NCBI GenBank assembly: GCA_050944255.1 | Contig: JBMNQS010000016.1 | Coordinates: forward strand, 1-33,632 | Length of the DNA stretch: 33,632 nucleotides | Reading direction: 5' to 3' | DNA from: JBMNQS01 sp050944255 | Lineage (GTDB): Bacteria > Bacillota > Clostridia > Christensenellales > Maliibacteriaceae | Part shown: piece after piece, positions 26,246-33,632 of the stretch | Position numbering within the stretch: position 1 is the first letter of the stretch | How the letters are laid out: every line of letters begins with the position of its first letter | Program-made: the position numbers and the translations under genes | Notes under the pieces: generated by a model | Told to the model about the DNA's origin: nothing | Databases searched by the model: none | Seen by the model: the letters and a program-made list of their open reading frames with translations, nothing else

Positions 26246-26258
26246 AATAACGATATTT

Positions 26259-26590
26259 GAAAGAGAAAACAGTTGTTTTCTCTTTCTCAGATTGTTAAAA
26301 GTCCTTTTGGGGGTTATTAGGGGGCCAAAGCCCCCTAATTCTAATTTCGTGGGCAAGGCTGCGAGCCGCAGTGAGCGTTTCGGAGGCAACCGCCGCAGGC
26401 GGCTCTTAGCCGTAGATCGACATGCGCGGCTGCAGCCCAGGCCTGCCCTTTAGGGTGCTCCTTTCAGGGTTTTCCGACCGCTGCAAAAACCCGTTCATTG
26501 ATTTTTGCAGCAGGAAAATCCCTGGCAGATCCGTCAAAAAACAAAGTTTTTTGACGGCCTTTGAAAGAGAAAACAGATGTTTTCTCTTTC
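26259..26590 (+). repeat. Structured dispersed repeat, copy 2 (after dnaJ)
   Basis: Second copy of the element found after metA. The left boundary hairpin is 26259-26286 (12-bp stem, AGTT loop) and the right is 26563-26590 (same 12-bp stem, AGAT loop) followed by T5, a good terminator. These arms are unrelated to the boundary arms of copy 1. Internal hairpins shared with copy 1 are 26316-26339 and 26531-26557, plus a long hairpin with CTGCAAAAA arms. Copy 2 carries about 22 extra bases after the GCAGCCCA segment. No gene is supported within. From 26596 to 26697 I see nothing else definite. Confidence 0.88.
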
Positions 26591-26697
26591 TTTTTGCCCA
26601 GGAACGGATGCGGCATATGCCCCTCCCTCCGGCGAGGCTCCCGCAGAGACGGCCGGCGGTCAAAATCCCTTTTTCTCTATGCAAACGCGCTTTCATC

Positions 26698-26706
26698 TGA
26701 TATAAT
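26698..26706 (+). promoter_or_regulatory. Extended -10 promoter box of the EF-G-like gene
   Basis: TG-A-TATAAT lies 104 bases before ATG 26811, in the same CTGATATAAT context seen before metA and the lipoprotein gene. No clear -35 is present. Confidence 0.5.
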
Positions 26707-26810
26707 ATTGTTTCGTAGCCTGCTGCGATGCCGACGCAGAGGGCAAGCGCGGATTTTCATGCAATATTTTGCAGATGATATATAAAGAATCGAGGGAGGA
26801 ACGACTGTAC

Positions 26811-28889
26811 ATGGAACTTCAGACAAGCCTGATTCGAAACGTGGCCATCGTCGGGCACGGCAGTGAAGGCAAGACGACGCTGGCCGAGGCCATGCTCTTT
26901 AACGCCGGCGTTATTGACCGCATGGGCCGTGTGGAGGACGGTAACACCGTCTCGGACTACGATCCCGAGGAAACCAGACGTCAGATATCCATCGGGGCGG
27001 CCGTGGCTCCCTTTGAATGGAAGAACCACTTCATCAACGTGATGGATGTGCCCGGTTACTTTGATTTTGTCGGTGAAATGGCGGCGGCCCTTCGCGTGGC
27101 CGATGCCGCCGTTATCCTGGCCAATCCCGTCTCGGGCGTGGCCGTAGGCGCTGAGAAGGCGTGGGATTTGGCGGGGAAGAATCACTGCGCACGGCTGTTT
27201 TTTATCAACAATATGGACCGGGAGCACGTGGATTTCCGCAAGGTGCTCTCCGAGCTTCAGGATAAGTTCGGCCCCTCGGTGGCGCCGGTGCAGATGCCCA
27301 TTCTCCAGGGCGGCAAGTTCACCGGTTATGTGGATCTGATCGGGATGAAGGCCTACGCCTTTGACGGCAAGAGCGTGCGCGAGCAGGACGTGCCCGAGGA
27401 TATGCAGGGCGATGCGCAGGTGCTGCGGGAGCAGCTGGCCGAAGCGGCCGCCGGGACCGACGACGAATTGATGGAAAAATACTTTGAAGACGGCGATCTT
27501 TCCGGCAAGGATCTGATCCGCGGCCTTCGCCTGGGCCTTGCGGACGAGTCGGTGGTGCCGGTACTGTGCGGCGCGGCGGCCCCGAATCTGGGGATCACAG
27601 CGCTGATGGACTGCATCGCCGATTTCGTGCCTTCTCCCGCCGACCATGGCGAGGCGGCGGGCATCAATCCCAAAAACGACGAGGAAGTCTCGCGCAAGTG
27701 CGACGCTTCCGAGCCCTTCTCGGCGCTGGTGTTCAAAACCGTGGCCGACCCGTTCGTGGGCAAACTGTCGCTGTTCAAGGTTTATTCGGGCACGCTCAGG
27801 GCCGATTCGCCCGTGCATAACGCCAACATCGGTAAAAATGAAAAGACGAATGCCATTTACCGGATGGTGGGCAAAAAGCAGGTGCAGGTGCAGGAACTGG
27901 TGGCCGGCGATATCGGCGCCATGGCCAAATTGGCCGTCACGCTGACGGGCCATACGCTGTGCGATCCGGCGGGCCCCATCGTCTATCCCGCCATCGACTT
28001 CCCGGCGCCCTCCATTTCCATGGCGGTTTTCGCCGCCAAGCAGGGCGAGGAAGACAAGGTTTTCGGGGGTCTGGCCCGCCTTGCCGAGGAGGACCCTTCC
28101 TTTACGGTGGGCAAGAGCGATACCGGCGAGACGCTGATCTCCGGGCAGGGCGAGATGCATATCGACATCATCAACGCCAAGCTGAAGAATAAGTTCGGCG
28201 GTTCCGCCGTTTTGAAGGACCCCACCATTCCCTATAAGGAGACCATCCGAAAGAGCGTCAAGGCACAGGGTCGCCATAAGAAGCAGTCCGGCGGACACGG
28301 CCAGTTCGGCGACGTGTGGATCGAGTTTGAGCCCATTATGGGTTCGGATGCGGAGTTCGAGTTTGTGGATAAGGTGGTCGGTGGCGCAGTGCCCAGAAAC
28401 TTCATTCCCGCCGTTGAAAAGGGGCTTCGCGAGTCCATCACAAAGGGCGTTCTGGCAGGATTCCCGGTGGTGAACCTGCGCTGCACGCTCTACGACGGCT
28501 CTTCCCACAGCGTGGACTCTTCGGAAATGGCCTTTAAGGTGGCGGCCAACCTGGCCTTCAAAAAGGGCCTGACCGACGCCAATCCGGTGCTTTTAGAGCC
28601 GATACAGCGCATTGAGGTGTTGATCCCCGAGGACTATATGGGCGACATCATCGCCGACTTGAATAAGCGCCGCGGCCGCATTATGGGGATGGAGCCCCAG
28701 GGCGGCGGGCTGCAGAAAGTCATTGCCGAGGCGCCCCTTGCCGAGCTGTTCAAGTACGCCACGGACCTTCGCAGTATGACGCAGGCGCGCGGCAGCTTTG
28801 CCATGAACTTTGAGCGCTACGAGGAAGTCCCCGGCAATATCGCCGCCAAGATCGTGGAGAAAGCCAAGCAGGAGGCGCAGGACGAATAA
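26811..28889 (+). CDS. Elongation factor G-like translational GTPase (EF-G-2 type)
   Basis: A 692-residue five-domain EF-G relative. The G motifs are altered from true EF-G: G1 is GHGSEGKT (15-22), G3 is D-V-P-G-Y with Tyr83 where EF-G has the catalytic His, and G4 is N-N-M-D (133-136) instead of N-K-x-D. The segment VEDGNTVSDYDPEE is typical of the EF-G-2-like subfamily, which binds GTP but whose role is poorly defined. Domain IV retains SGGHGQFGDVWIEFEP and the C-terminal domain has GDIIADLNKRRGRIMGME. The start is ATG 26811 after GGGAGGA; an upstream TTG is less likely. It is not next to rpsL, rpsG or tuf, fitting an accessory factor. Confidence 0.9.
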   Translation: MELQTSLIRNVAIVGHGSEGKTTLAEAMLFNAGVIDRMGRVEDGNTVSDYDPEETRRQISIGAAVAPFEWKNHFINVMDVPGYFDFVGEMAAALRVADAAVILANPVSGVAVGAEKAWDLAGKNHCARLFFINNMDREHVDFRKVLSELQDKFGPSVAPVQMPILQGGKFTGYVDLIGMKAYAFDGKSVREQDVPEDMQGDAQVLREQLAEAAAGTDDELMEKYFEDGDLSGKDLIRGLRLGLADESVVPVLCGAAAPNLGITALMDCIADFVPSPADHGEAAGINPKNDEEVSRKCDASEPFSALVFKTVADPFVGKLSLFKVYSGTLRADSPVHNANIGKNEKTNAIYRMVGKKQVQVQELVAGDIGAMAKLAVTLTGHTLCDPAGPIVYPAIDFPAPSISMAVFAAKQGEEDKVFGGLARLAEEDPSFTVGKSDTGETLISGQGEMHIDIINAKLKNKFGGSAVLKDPTIPYKETIRKSVKAQGRHKKQSGGHGQFGDVWIEFEPIMGSDAEFEFVDKVVGGAVPRNFIPAVEKGLRESITKGVLAGFPVVNLRCTLYDGSSHSVDSSEMAFKVAANLAFKKGLTDANPVLLEPIQRIEVLIPEDYMGDIIADLNKRRGRIMGMEPQGGGLQKVIAEAPLAELFKYATDLRSMTQARGSFAMNFERYEEVPGNIAAKIVEKAKQEAQDE

Positions 28890-28986
28890 ATTTCGACCTA
28901 TGCCTTACGGGCTTCGCGCGGCCTTGCCGCGGCAAAGCTGTTTTATAGAAACTGTCGGCGAACCCGTATATGGTTTGAATGTGAAA

Positions 28987-29014
28987 GAAGGGGCCGCGCG
29001 CCCCTTCAGCTTTT
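28987..29014 (+). terminator. Terminator after the EF-G-like gene
   Basis: GAAGGGGC (28987-28994) pairs perfectly with GCCCCTTC (29000-29007) around a 5-base loop, followed by AGCTTTT. It lies about 100 bases after the stop. Confidence 0.7.
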
Positions 29015-29046
29015 GTAAAACCGTTTTTTGACGAGGAGTGCAGGAA

Positions 29047-29967
29047 ATGATCACCACCGTTTGCCCCAATCCCAGTATCGACCGGGAACTGCATGTGAAC
29101 AGCTTTGAGGCTGGCGGCACCAACCGCGTGGTAAAGACTGTGGATAAGCCCGGCGGCAAAGGGATCAATGTGGCCCACGCGCTGACGGATATGGGCCTTG
29201 AGAGCCGCCTGATCGGCTTTATGCCGGTATGTGGCAGCGATCAGGTACGCCAGGCGCTGCAGGCGTGGGGCATCCGGACGCAGTTCATCGACTGCGACGG
29301 CGCCCTTCGCGCCAACATGAAGATCATCGACGCGCATCTGGGACAGGTGACGGAGCTGAACAGTTCCGGGCCCCGGGTCACGGATGAACAGGTGCGGCAG
29401 CTTTACGATCTGGCCGCAAGCTGCGCGCAGGAAAGCGACATGCTGGTTTTGAGCGGCAGCATACCGCCGGGAGCGCCTGCGGATATGTACGCGCGGATGG
29501 TGCGGCTTTGCCGCGATAAGACCCGCTGCGTGGTGGATGCCGACGGGGAAGCGCTTCGTTTGGCCATAGGGGAGCATCCGTACTTCATCAAGCCCAACCA
29601 AAAGGAGCTTGAAAGCGCCGCCGGCAAGCGGCTGAATTCGCGGCAGGACGTGGCCGCCGCCGCGCGCAGCCTGATTTCCCACGGGACGCGGGTTGTGGTG
29701 GTATCCATGGGAAAAGAGGGGTCCATGCTGGTTTCCGAAGACGAGGTCTACATGGCTTCGGCGCCGGAGGTGCCCGTGGGCACCACCGTGGGGGCGGGAG
29801 ACGCCATGGTAGCCGCCGTCTGCGCGGCGCTGATGCGGGACGACACGCCGGCGGACGTGCTTCGTCACGGCGCAGCGGCCGCCGCGGTGGCTGTCTCGGC
29901 CGGCCGTGACGGCTCAAGATACGAGGCCCTGTTTGAAAGCGTGGAGCTGACCCGGCTGGAAATTTGA
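29047..29967 (+). CDS. PfkB family sugar kinase (1-phosphofructokinase / tagatose-6-phosphate kinase type)
   Basis: A 306-residue ribokinase-fold kinase. N-terminal CPNPSIDRE and KPGGKGINVAHAL are typical of the 1-phosphofructokinase/LacC branch, which phosphorylates fructose-1-phosphate or tagatose-6-phosphate with ATP. VLSGSIPPG and FIKPNQKELE follow, and the C-terminal signature GTTVGAGDAMVA carries the catalytic Asp252. The start is ATG 29047, eight bases after GAGGAG; an in-frame GTG at 29038 overlaps that ribosome site. No fruR, fruA or lac/gat genes are adjacent, so the exact substrate is unsettled. A tandem repeat array begins just after the stop. Confidence 0.9.
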   Translation: MITTVCPNPSIDRELHVNSFEAGGTNRVVKTVDKPGGKGINVAHALTDMGLESRLIGFMPVCGSDQVRQALQAWGIRTQFIDCDGALRANMKIIDAHLGQVTELNSSGPRVTDEQVRQLYDLAASCAQESDMLVLSGSIPPGAPADMYARMVRLCRDKTRCVVDADGEALRLAIGEHPYFIKPNQKELESAAGKRLNSRQDVAAAARSLISHGTRVVVVSMGKEGSMLVSEDEVYMASAPEVPVGTTVGAGDAMVAAVCAALMRDDTPADVLRHGAAAAAVAVSAGRDGSRYEALFESVELTRLEI

Positions 29968-30002
29968 TGCGCCCTTTCCCTGAAAGGATAAAAAGCGCAC
30001 CG

Positions 30003-30740
30003 TCCTGGCGCGGGCATAAAAATATCGCGCACCATCCGAAGACGGCGCGATATTGGCAGCAGGCATCGGGCCCCCGCAAAGCCAGCTTTGCGGGGAGAGG
30101 AGGAGCAACGCAGCGGGACGAAGAATCCCCAACCGCGAAGCAACTGGGGATGAATAGCGTAATTTGCTCCGTGTGAAGAGTCGGTAAAAAATACCATCCG
30201 GGCGCGGGCATAAAAATATCGCGTACCATCTAAAGATGATCCGCGATACTGGCAGCGGGCATCGGGCCCCCGCAAAGCGACTGGGGATGCGGAGCGTAAT
30301 TTGCTCCGTACGGGAAGTCAGAGAAAAGATGCCGTCCTGGCGCGGGCATAAAAACATCGCGGCCATCCGAAGACGGCGCGCGATATTGGCAGCAGGCATC
30401 GGGCCCCCGCAAAGCCAGCTTGCGGGGAGAGGAGGAGCAACCGGGGCCCCCGCGCGGCAAGCCGCGTGGGGTGGAATGGAGCGGGACGAAGAATCCCCAA
30501 CCGCAAAGCGACTGGGGATGCGGAGCGTAATTTGCTCCGTGTGAAGAGTCGGTAAAAAATGCCATCCGGGCGCGGGCATAAAAATATCGCGCACCATCCG
30601 AAGACGGCGCGCGATATTGGCAGCAGGCATCGGGCCCCCGCAAAGCCAGCTTTGCGGGGAGAGGAGGAGCAACGCAGCGGGACGAAGAATCCCCAACCGC
30701 AAAGCGACTGGGGATTCTGAGTGGAGCGTAGTTTGCTCCG
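30003..30740. repeat. Four-unit tandem array of structured repeats downstream of tRNA-Leu
   Basis: The anchor GCGCGGGCATAAAA occurs at 30008, 30202, 30340 and 30570. The spacings are 194, 138 and 230 bases and the last unit is cut short near 30740. Each unit has an inverted ATATCGCG/CGCGATAT pair, a hairpin from the CCGCAAAG/CTTTGCGG arms (missing in unit 2), a CCCCAAC...GGGG stretch and the palindrome GGAGC-N7-GCTCC. Unit 2 lacks about 56 bases between two CCGCAAAGC direct repeats. Unit 3 carries about 36 extra bases. Long open frames cross the array on both strands but are repetitive and one runs through the tRNA, so no gene is called. Confidence 0.9.
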
Positions 30741-30743
30741 ACG

Positions 30744-30828
30744 TGGTGCCGGAGGTCGGACTCGAACCGACACGTCCTAGGACACCGCATTTTGAGTGCG
30801 GCACGTCTGCCAATTCCATCACTCCGGC
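30744..30828 (-). tRNA. tRNA-Leu (anticodon CAA)
   Basis: On the minus strand an 85-base tRNA folds with a 7-bp acceptor stem (GCCGGAG with CTCCGGC), discriminator A and encoded CCA at 30744-30746. The anticodon stem CCGCA/TGCGG encloses loop CTCAAAA, giving anticodon CAA, which reads TTG. The T arm has GTTCGAGTCC and the long variable arm is as expected for a class II tRNA. Confidence 0.97.
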
Positions 30829-30846
30829 AGGTGATGCACAAAATGT

Positions 30847-30875
30847 ATGGTAGCATATTTGCGCCCCGCATGCAA
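30847..30875 (-). promoter_or_regulatory. Promoter of tRNA-Leu
   Basis: On the minus strand TTGCAT (30870-30875) and TACCAT (30847-30852) are separated by 17 bases, just upstream of the tRNA. Read-through would enter the tandem array. Confidence 0.65.
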
Positions 30876-30935
30876 GTGTTTTTGCCGGATGCGTTTTCCA
30901 AAGCGTCCGAAAAATGTCATAGATAGGAGCCCATT

Positions 30936-31544
30936 ATGCAACGGAGCCAGAGACAACTGATCCGCCTTGCGCAAAAGGGGGATGCGCAGGCTTTTTCCAG
31001 CCTGTTTGAGGCTCATCAGGACAGAATTTACCACATTGCGCTTCAGATGATGCGCAACCGCGACGATGCGCTTGACGCGGCCCAGGAGGCGATGATCAAG
31101 ATGTACCGGCGCCTTTCGTCGTTTCGGGAGGAAGCGGATTTTGCCACCTGGAGCTACCGCGTGGTGGTCAACACCTGCCTGGATATGCTCAGAAAGCGCA
31201 GGAAGCGTCCTTTGGACTCCCTGGAGCAGATCAGGGAGCTTGGCTTTGACGTGGCGGCGCAAGGCGGCACGGAGGAGGATATACTGCGCCGCGAGGAATC
31301 GAATCTGGTGCACAGGGCGCTGGACACATTGTCCGCTGCCGAGCGCACGATCATTGTACTGCGCGACATTCAGGGCTTTTCCTACGAGCAGATTTCAGAA
31401 ATTCTGGATTTACCGCTGGGCACCACCAAATCCCGGCTTTTTCGCGCGCGCGCGTCGCTGCGCGGCGCCTGGCTTGAGATGATGGAACAATCCGGTCAGG
31501 GCGCGCGTCAAACTGACGGAAAGGATGGCGTGCAGCATGTGTGA
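30936..31544 (+). CDS. ECF-type RNA polymerase sigma factor
   Basis: A 202-residue sigma-70 family protein with only regions 2 and 4. Region 2 includes DALDAAQEAMIKMYRRLSSF and the DNA-melting ATWSYRVVVNTCLDMLRKRRK segment. Region 4 includes LSAAERTIIVLRDIQGFSY and the helix-turn-helix YEQISEILDLPLGTTKSRLFR. The type is close to SigW/SigE-like factors of Firmicutes that respond to envelope stress. The start is ATG 30936 after TAGGAG. The last bases overlap the anti-sigma gene, so the two are co-translated. I did not find a recognisable ECF-type promoter upstream. Confidence 0.95.
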   Translation: MQRSQRQLIRLAQKGDAQAFSSLFEAHQDRIYHIALQMMRNRDDALDAAQEAMIKMYRRLSSFREEADFATWSYRVVVNTCLDMLRKRRKRPLDSLEQIRELGFDVAAQGGTEEDILRREESNLVHRALDTLSAAERTIIVLRDIQGFSYEQISEILDLPLGTTKSRLFRARASLRGAWLEMMEQSGQGARQTDGKDGVQHV

Positions 31545-32421
31545 AAAGACGTGGGAATGGATGAACCTGGCGCTTGACGGTCAATTGGAAGAGCAGCAGC
31601 GCAGAGAGCTCGACGAGCACCTTGCGGTTTGCTTGGATTGCCGTAACAAGTTCCAGCAGCTGCTGCATATGCGCGCCGCATTGTCGGCAACGCCCATTGA
31701 CATAGCGCCGCCGGAGCTCGTGGCTGGCTTTGCCCGGGCCCTGGAAAAAAATAAAAAGCGCTCCGTGCTGCGGGTGGTCACCGGCGCCGTGGGCGCGCTG
31801 GCCGCGTGCCTGGTGCTCGTGATGGCATTGCAGGCGGTGCTGCCGTTTTTGCGCGGCGGCATGAATGACGCCGCCGCACCGCAAGCCGCTGCGCCGGAGA
31901 TAGCCATTATGGAGGATGCGCTCACAAGCGGAGCCGGCGATACTGCGGCCGGCGCGGACGAAGAAAATATCGAATACGGCTTAGACGCTCCTCAGTCCGG
32001 CGCGCCGGAGGCAAGCGCCAGAGGGGAAGTGTCGCACCCGAAGTATGTTCCCTACATCATGAGCGACGCGGCGGCCGAATTGATCGAGGAGCTGGAGAGC
32101 AGTGAGGATACGGTGGTTTACAAGCGTGGTTACGACGCCAGCCAGAACGTCATCAGTTTGCATCTTCTGACGACGCCGGAGGGCGCCGAGCGCATCGACG
32201 AGCCGTATATCATCGTTGAAGTGGAGGACTACGAAGATCAGGAGATACAGGAGATAACCGGCGACTTCAAGGCCGAGTGGACGCAGGAGAAATCCAAGCT
32301 GTCTGCGCTTGGCAGTCCGAACGTTCACCAGAAGGCGCGGCTTGGGTGGCTGGAGATGGCGCTGGAGCGCTCCGAGCTGTACGGCCCACAGTGGGTGAGG
32401 GTGACGCTGACATTCAAGTAG
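31537..32421 (+). CDS. Membrane anti-sigma factor with N-terminal zinc-finger domain
   Basis: A 294-residue protein. The N-terminus (about 1-45) has the anti-sigma zinc-finger pattern: early Cys, LALDGQLEEQQRRELDEHL, then His and C-L-D-C. One membrane segment follows (about 82-107), then an Ala/Glu-rich linker and an outer domain of about 120 residues that I do not recognise. This layout holds the ECF sigma factor at the membrane until the outer domain senses stress and is cleaved or rearranged. I prefer ATG 31537, which overlaps the sigma gene by eight bases; ATG 31525 is also possible but nearly abuts its GGAAAGG. The sensed signal is unknown. Confidence 0.88.
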   Translation: MCEKTWEWMNLALDGQLEEQQRRELDEHLAVCLDCRNKFQQLLHMRAALSATPIDIAPPELVAGFARALEKNKKRSVLRVVTGAVGALAACLVLVMALQAVLPFLRGGMNDAAAPQAAAPEIAIMEDALTSGAGDTAAGADEENIEYGLDAPQSGAPEASARGEVSHPKYVPYIMSDAAAELIEELESSEDTVVYKRGYDASQNVISLHLLTTPEGAERIDEPYIIVEVEDYEDQEIQEITGDFKAEWTQEKSKLSALGSPNVHQKARLGWLEMALERSELYGPQWVRVTLTFK

Positions 32422-32466
32422 CCGTGCGGATGCCGCGGCAGTAGAGCGCGACGGTCCGCCGGGGAT

Positions 32467-32505
32467 AACAAACGGAGATTGACATTATGTCAATCTCCGT
32501 TTGTT
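32467..32505. terminator. Bidirectional terminator after the anti-sigma gene
   Basis: Perfect 18-bp inverted repeat (32467-32484 with 32488-32505) with a 3-base loop. It lies between the convergent anti-sigma and oxidoreductase genes. The T run is short, but the very long stem and symmetric position support a terminator for both strands. Confidence 0.8.
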
Positions 32506-32526
32506 ATGCGTCCGCAAGCGCCGCGC

Positions 32527-33632
32527 CTATGATCCAGAAACGGAACCGGCCGCCTGTTTGACGGCGGGTTCGGCCGACACTAAGGCGTATCTTCTTTTTA
32601 CGTACTGATCCATGGCGTCGGCCACCCTGCGGGAAACCTTTACCGCTTCCACCACGGTTTTGGCGCCGGTGACCACGTCGCCGGAGGCGAATACGCCCTC
32701 GCGGCTTGTGCGGCCGGAATCGTCCACGGCCACCAACCCGTTCTCCATTACGTTGATGCCGGTTGTCGATGAGACGATAACCGCCCTTGGGCCCTGGCCG
32801 ATGGCGATGATCACCGAATCGGCGGAAAACAGGCTTTCGGTTCCTTCGATGGGCACGGGTATTTTGTTTCCAAACTCGTCTTGCGATACCTCGGTATCCG
32901 CGAGGATCAGGCCCCCGTCTACGAACTCCACCGCCGCCTTGTGGAACATCAGCTTTGCCCCGTCGATTTTCGCGTAGGCCACTTCGATATCGCGGGCCGT
33001 AATGGTGCTTTCATCCATGTTGCACAGGATGTAGACCTCCTCGCAGCCGTGCCGGAACGCCGTGCGGGCCACGTCCATGGCCACATTGCCCGCGCCGATG
33101 ACGGCCAGACGCTTGCCCAGGCGGTACACGCCCGGATTTCGAAGGTATTCGATGGCGTAATGCACGTGGCCAAAACTCTCGCCCTTGATATTGAGCCTCT
33201 GAGGGCGCCATACGCCGGTGCCCATGAATATGGCCCGGTACCCGTCGCGGAACAGGTCGTCCACGGTCAGGTTGGTCCCGATGGCGGTATTGGGACGGAT
33301 CTTCACGCCGCTTCGGATGAGTACGTCCATCAACCGATCCAATATGATCTTAGGCAGTCTGAACTCGGGTATGCCGTAGCGCAGCACGCCGCCGATCTGG
33401 TCGTTTCCCTCGAAGATGGTGACGTCGTAATGCTTTTTCGACAGTATGAACGCGATGGTGATTCCGGCGGGACCGGAACCTATGATGGCGATCTTTCCCC
33501 TGGTTTTTTTTGAGGGCTTGGGCTTGTAGATATTCAGATAATAGTCCGATATATAGCGCTCAATGGCGTTGATCTGTACCGGGGAGCCGCCGTTTTTTCC
33601 CAGTACGCAGTGGCCCTCGCATTGATTTTCCT
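32527..33632 (-). CDS. NAD(P)-dependent FAD oxidoreductase, GltD/NfnB/SudA-like (5' end outside window)
   Basis: About 368 C-terminal residues of a glutamate-synthase small-subunit-like flavoprotein. The visible N-terminal end has ENQCEGHCVLGKNG, part of the Cys-rich iron-sulfur domain, then the FAD-binding IAIIGSGPAGITIA, the GGVLRYGIPEFRLPK signature, a second nucleotide-binding loop AVIGAGNVAMDVA for NAD(P)H, and the GVFASGDVVTGAKTVVEA tail that contacts FAD. Such proteins pass electrons between NAD(P)H and ferredoxin, glutamate synthase or sulfur partners. Without the upstream neighbour I cannot choose between homotetrameric glutamate synthase (GltA), NfnB and SudA. The frame is open to the window end; an ATG at 33387 is internal. 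Confidence 0.92.
   Translation of the reverse strand, partial: ENQCEGHCVLGKNGGSPVQINAIERYISDYYLNIYKPKPSKKTRGKIAIIGSGPAGITIAFILSKKHYDVTIFEGNDQIGGVLRYGIPEFRLPKIILDRLMDVLIRSGVKIRPNTAIGTNLTVDDLFRDGYRAIFMGTGVWRPQRLNIKGESFGHVHYAIEYLRNPGVYRLGKRLAVIGAGNVAMDVARTAFRHGCEEVYILCNMDESTITARDIEVAYAKIDGAKLMFHKAAVEFVDGGLILADTEVSQDEFGNKIPVPIEGTESLFSADSVIIAIGQGPRAVIVSSTTGINVMENGLVAVDDSGRTSREGVFASGDVVTGAKTVVEAVKVSRRVADAMDQYVKRRYALVSAEPAVKQAAGSVSGS

Noticed and set aside
26246..26810. Hidden small protein gene in the repeat between dnaJ and the EF-G-like gene
   Set aside because: Short frames here lack ribosome sites and change between the two repeat copies through indels that are not multiples of three.
26757..28508. 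583-codon open frame opposite the EF-G-like gene
   Set aside because: His/Gly/Arg-rich composition typical of reverse-strand shadows, with no domain signature.
30003..30740. CRISPR array
   Set aside because: Units are 138-230 bases with internal structure and no short repeat/unique spacer pattern; no cas gene is present.
29914..30822. 302-codon open frame on the minus strand, and shorter frames, across the tandem array
   Set aside because: The frame is made of the repeat unit translated over and over, reads through the tRNA-Leu gene and has no proper ribosome site. It is open by base composition, not as a gene.

Overview
The window looks like a piece of a GC-rich Clostridia-type Firmicutes chromosome. 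The signs are a perfect CIRCE operator ahead of hrcA-grpE-dnaK-dnaJ, the order lepA-hemW-hrcA, a T-box leader on glycyl-tRNA synthetase, an ECF sigma/anti-sigma pair, and several TTG starts with strong Shine-Dalgarno sequences. I cannot name genus or species. Nearly all of it is housekeeping DNA. There is no phage, insertion-sequence transposase, CRISPR array or defence island.

Layout. 1-4740: the tail of a PHP-domain phosphoesterase, a DUF1537-type acid-sugar kinase, a single-cysteine Asp/Glu racemase-fold protein, then a two-subunit transketolase, ended by a bidirectional terminator. 4780-7514 (minus strand): an ApgM-type phosphomutase, a diacylglycerol-kinase-family lipid kinase and a MarR regulator with a palindrome over its promoter. 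7845-9946: asparagine synthetase A and a MetA with the acetyl-CoA-type residue Glu111. 10338-15606: a ZIP metal transporter, a PAP2 phosphatase overlapping a deoxyinosine/uracil glycosylase, HflX with a JAMM-like N-terminal domain, and a transglutaminase-like lipoprotein. 15710-17409 (minus strand): glycyl-tRNA synthetase with its T-box leader. 17787-20710: lepA-hemW. 20984-26245: the CIRCE-controlled heat-shock cluster. 26811-29967: an EF-G-like GTPase and a PfkB sugar kinase. 30744-30828 (minus strand): tRNA-Leu(CAA). 30936-32421: ECF sigma factor and membrane anti-sigma factor. 32527-33632 (minus strand): a GltD/NfnB-like flavoprotein that runs off the window end.

The most unusual content is between genes. 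A structured repeat of about 300 bp follows both metA and dnaJ. Its two ends are hairpins that match each other within a locus but differ between loci. A run of eight back-to-back palindromes, bounded by the same hairpin at both ends, lies between the glyS leader and lepA. A four-unit tandem array lies directly downstream of tRNA-Leu. The dnaK-dnaJ gap holds three complementary arms that can form either of two exclusive hairpins. In the proteins, the items worth checking are the JAMM-HflX fusion, the racemase-fold protein missing its second catalytic cysteine beside an acid-sugar kinase, and a GrpE with a long two-part charged N-terminus. I see no complete new defence or biosynthetic system. 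The structured intergenic elements are the best candidates for undescribed biology.
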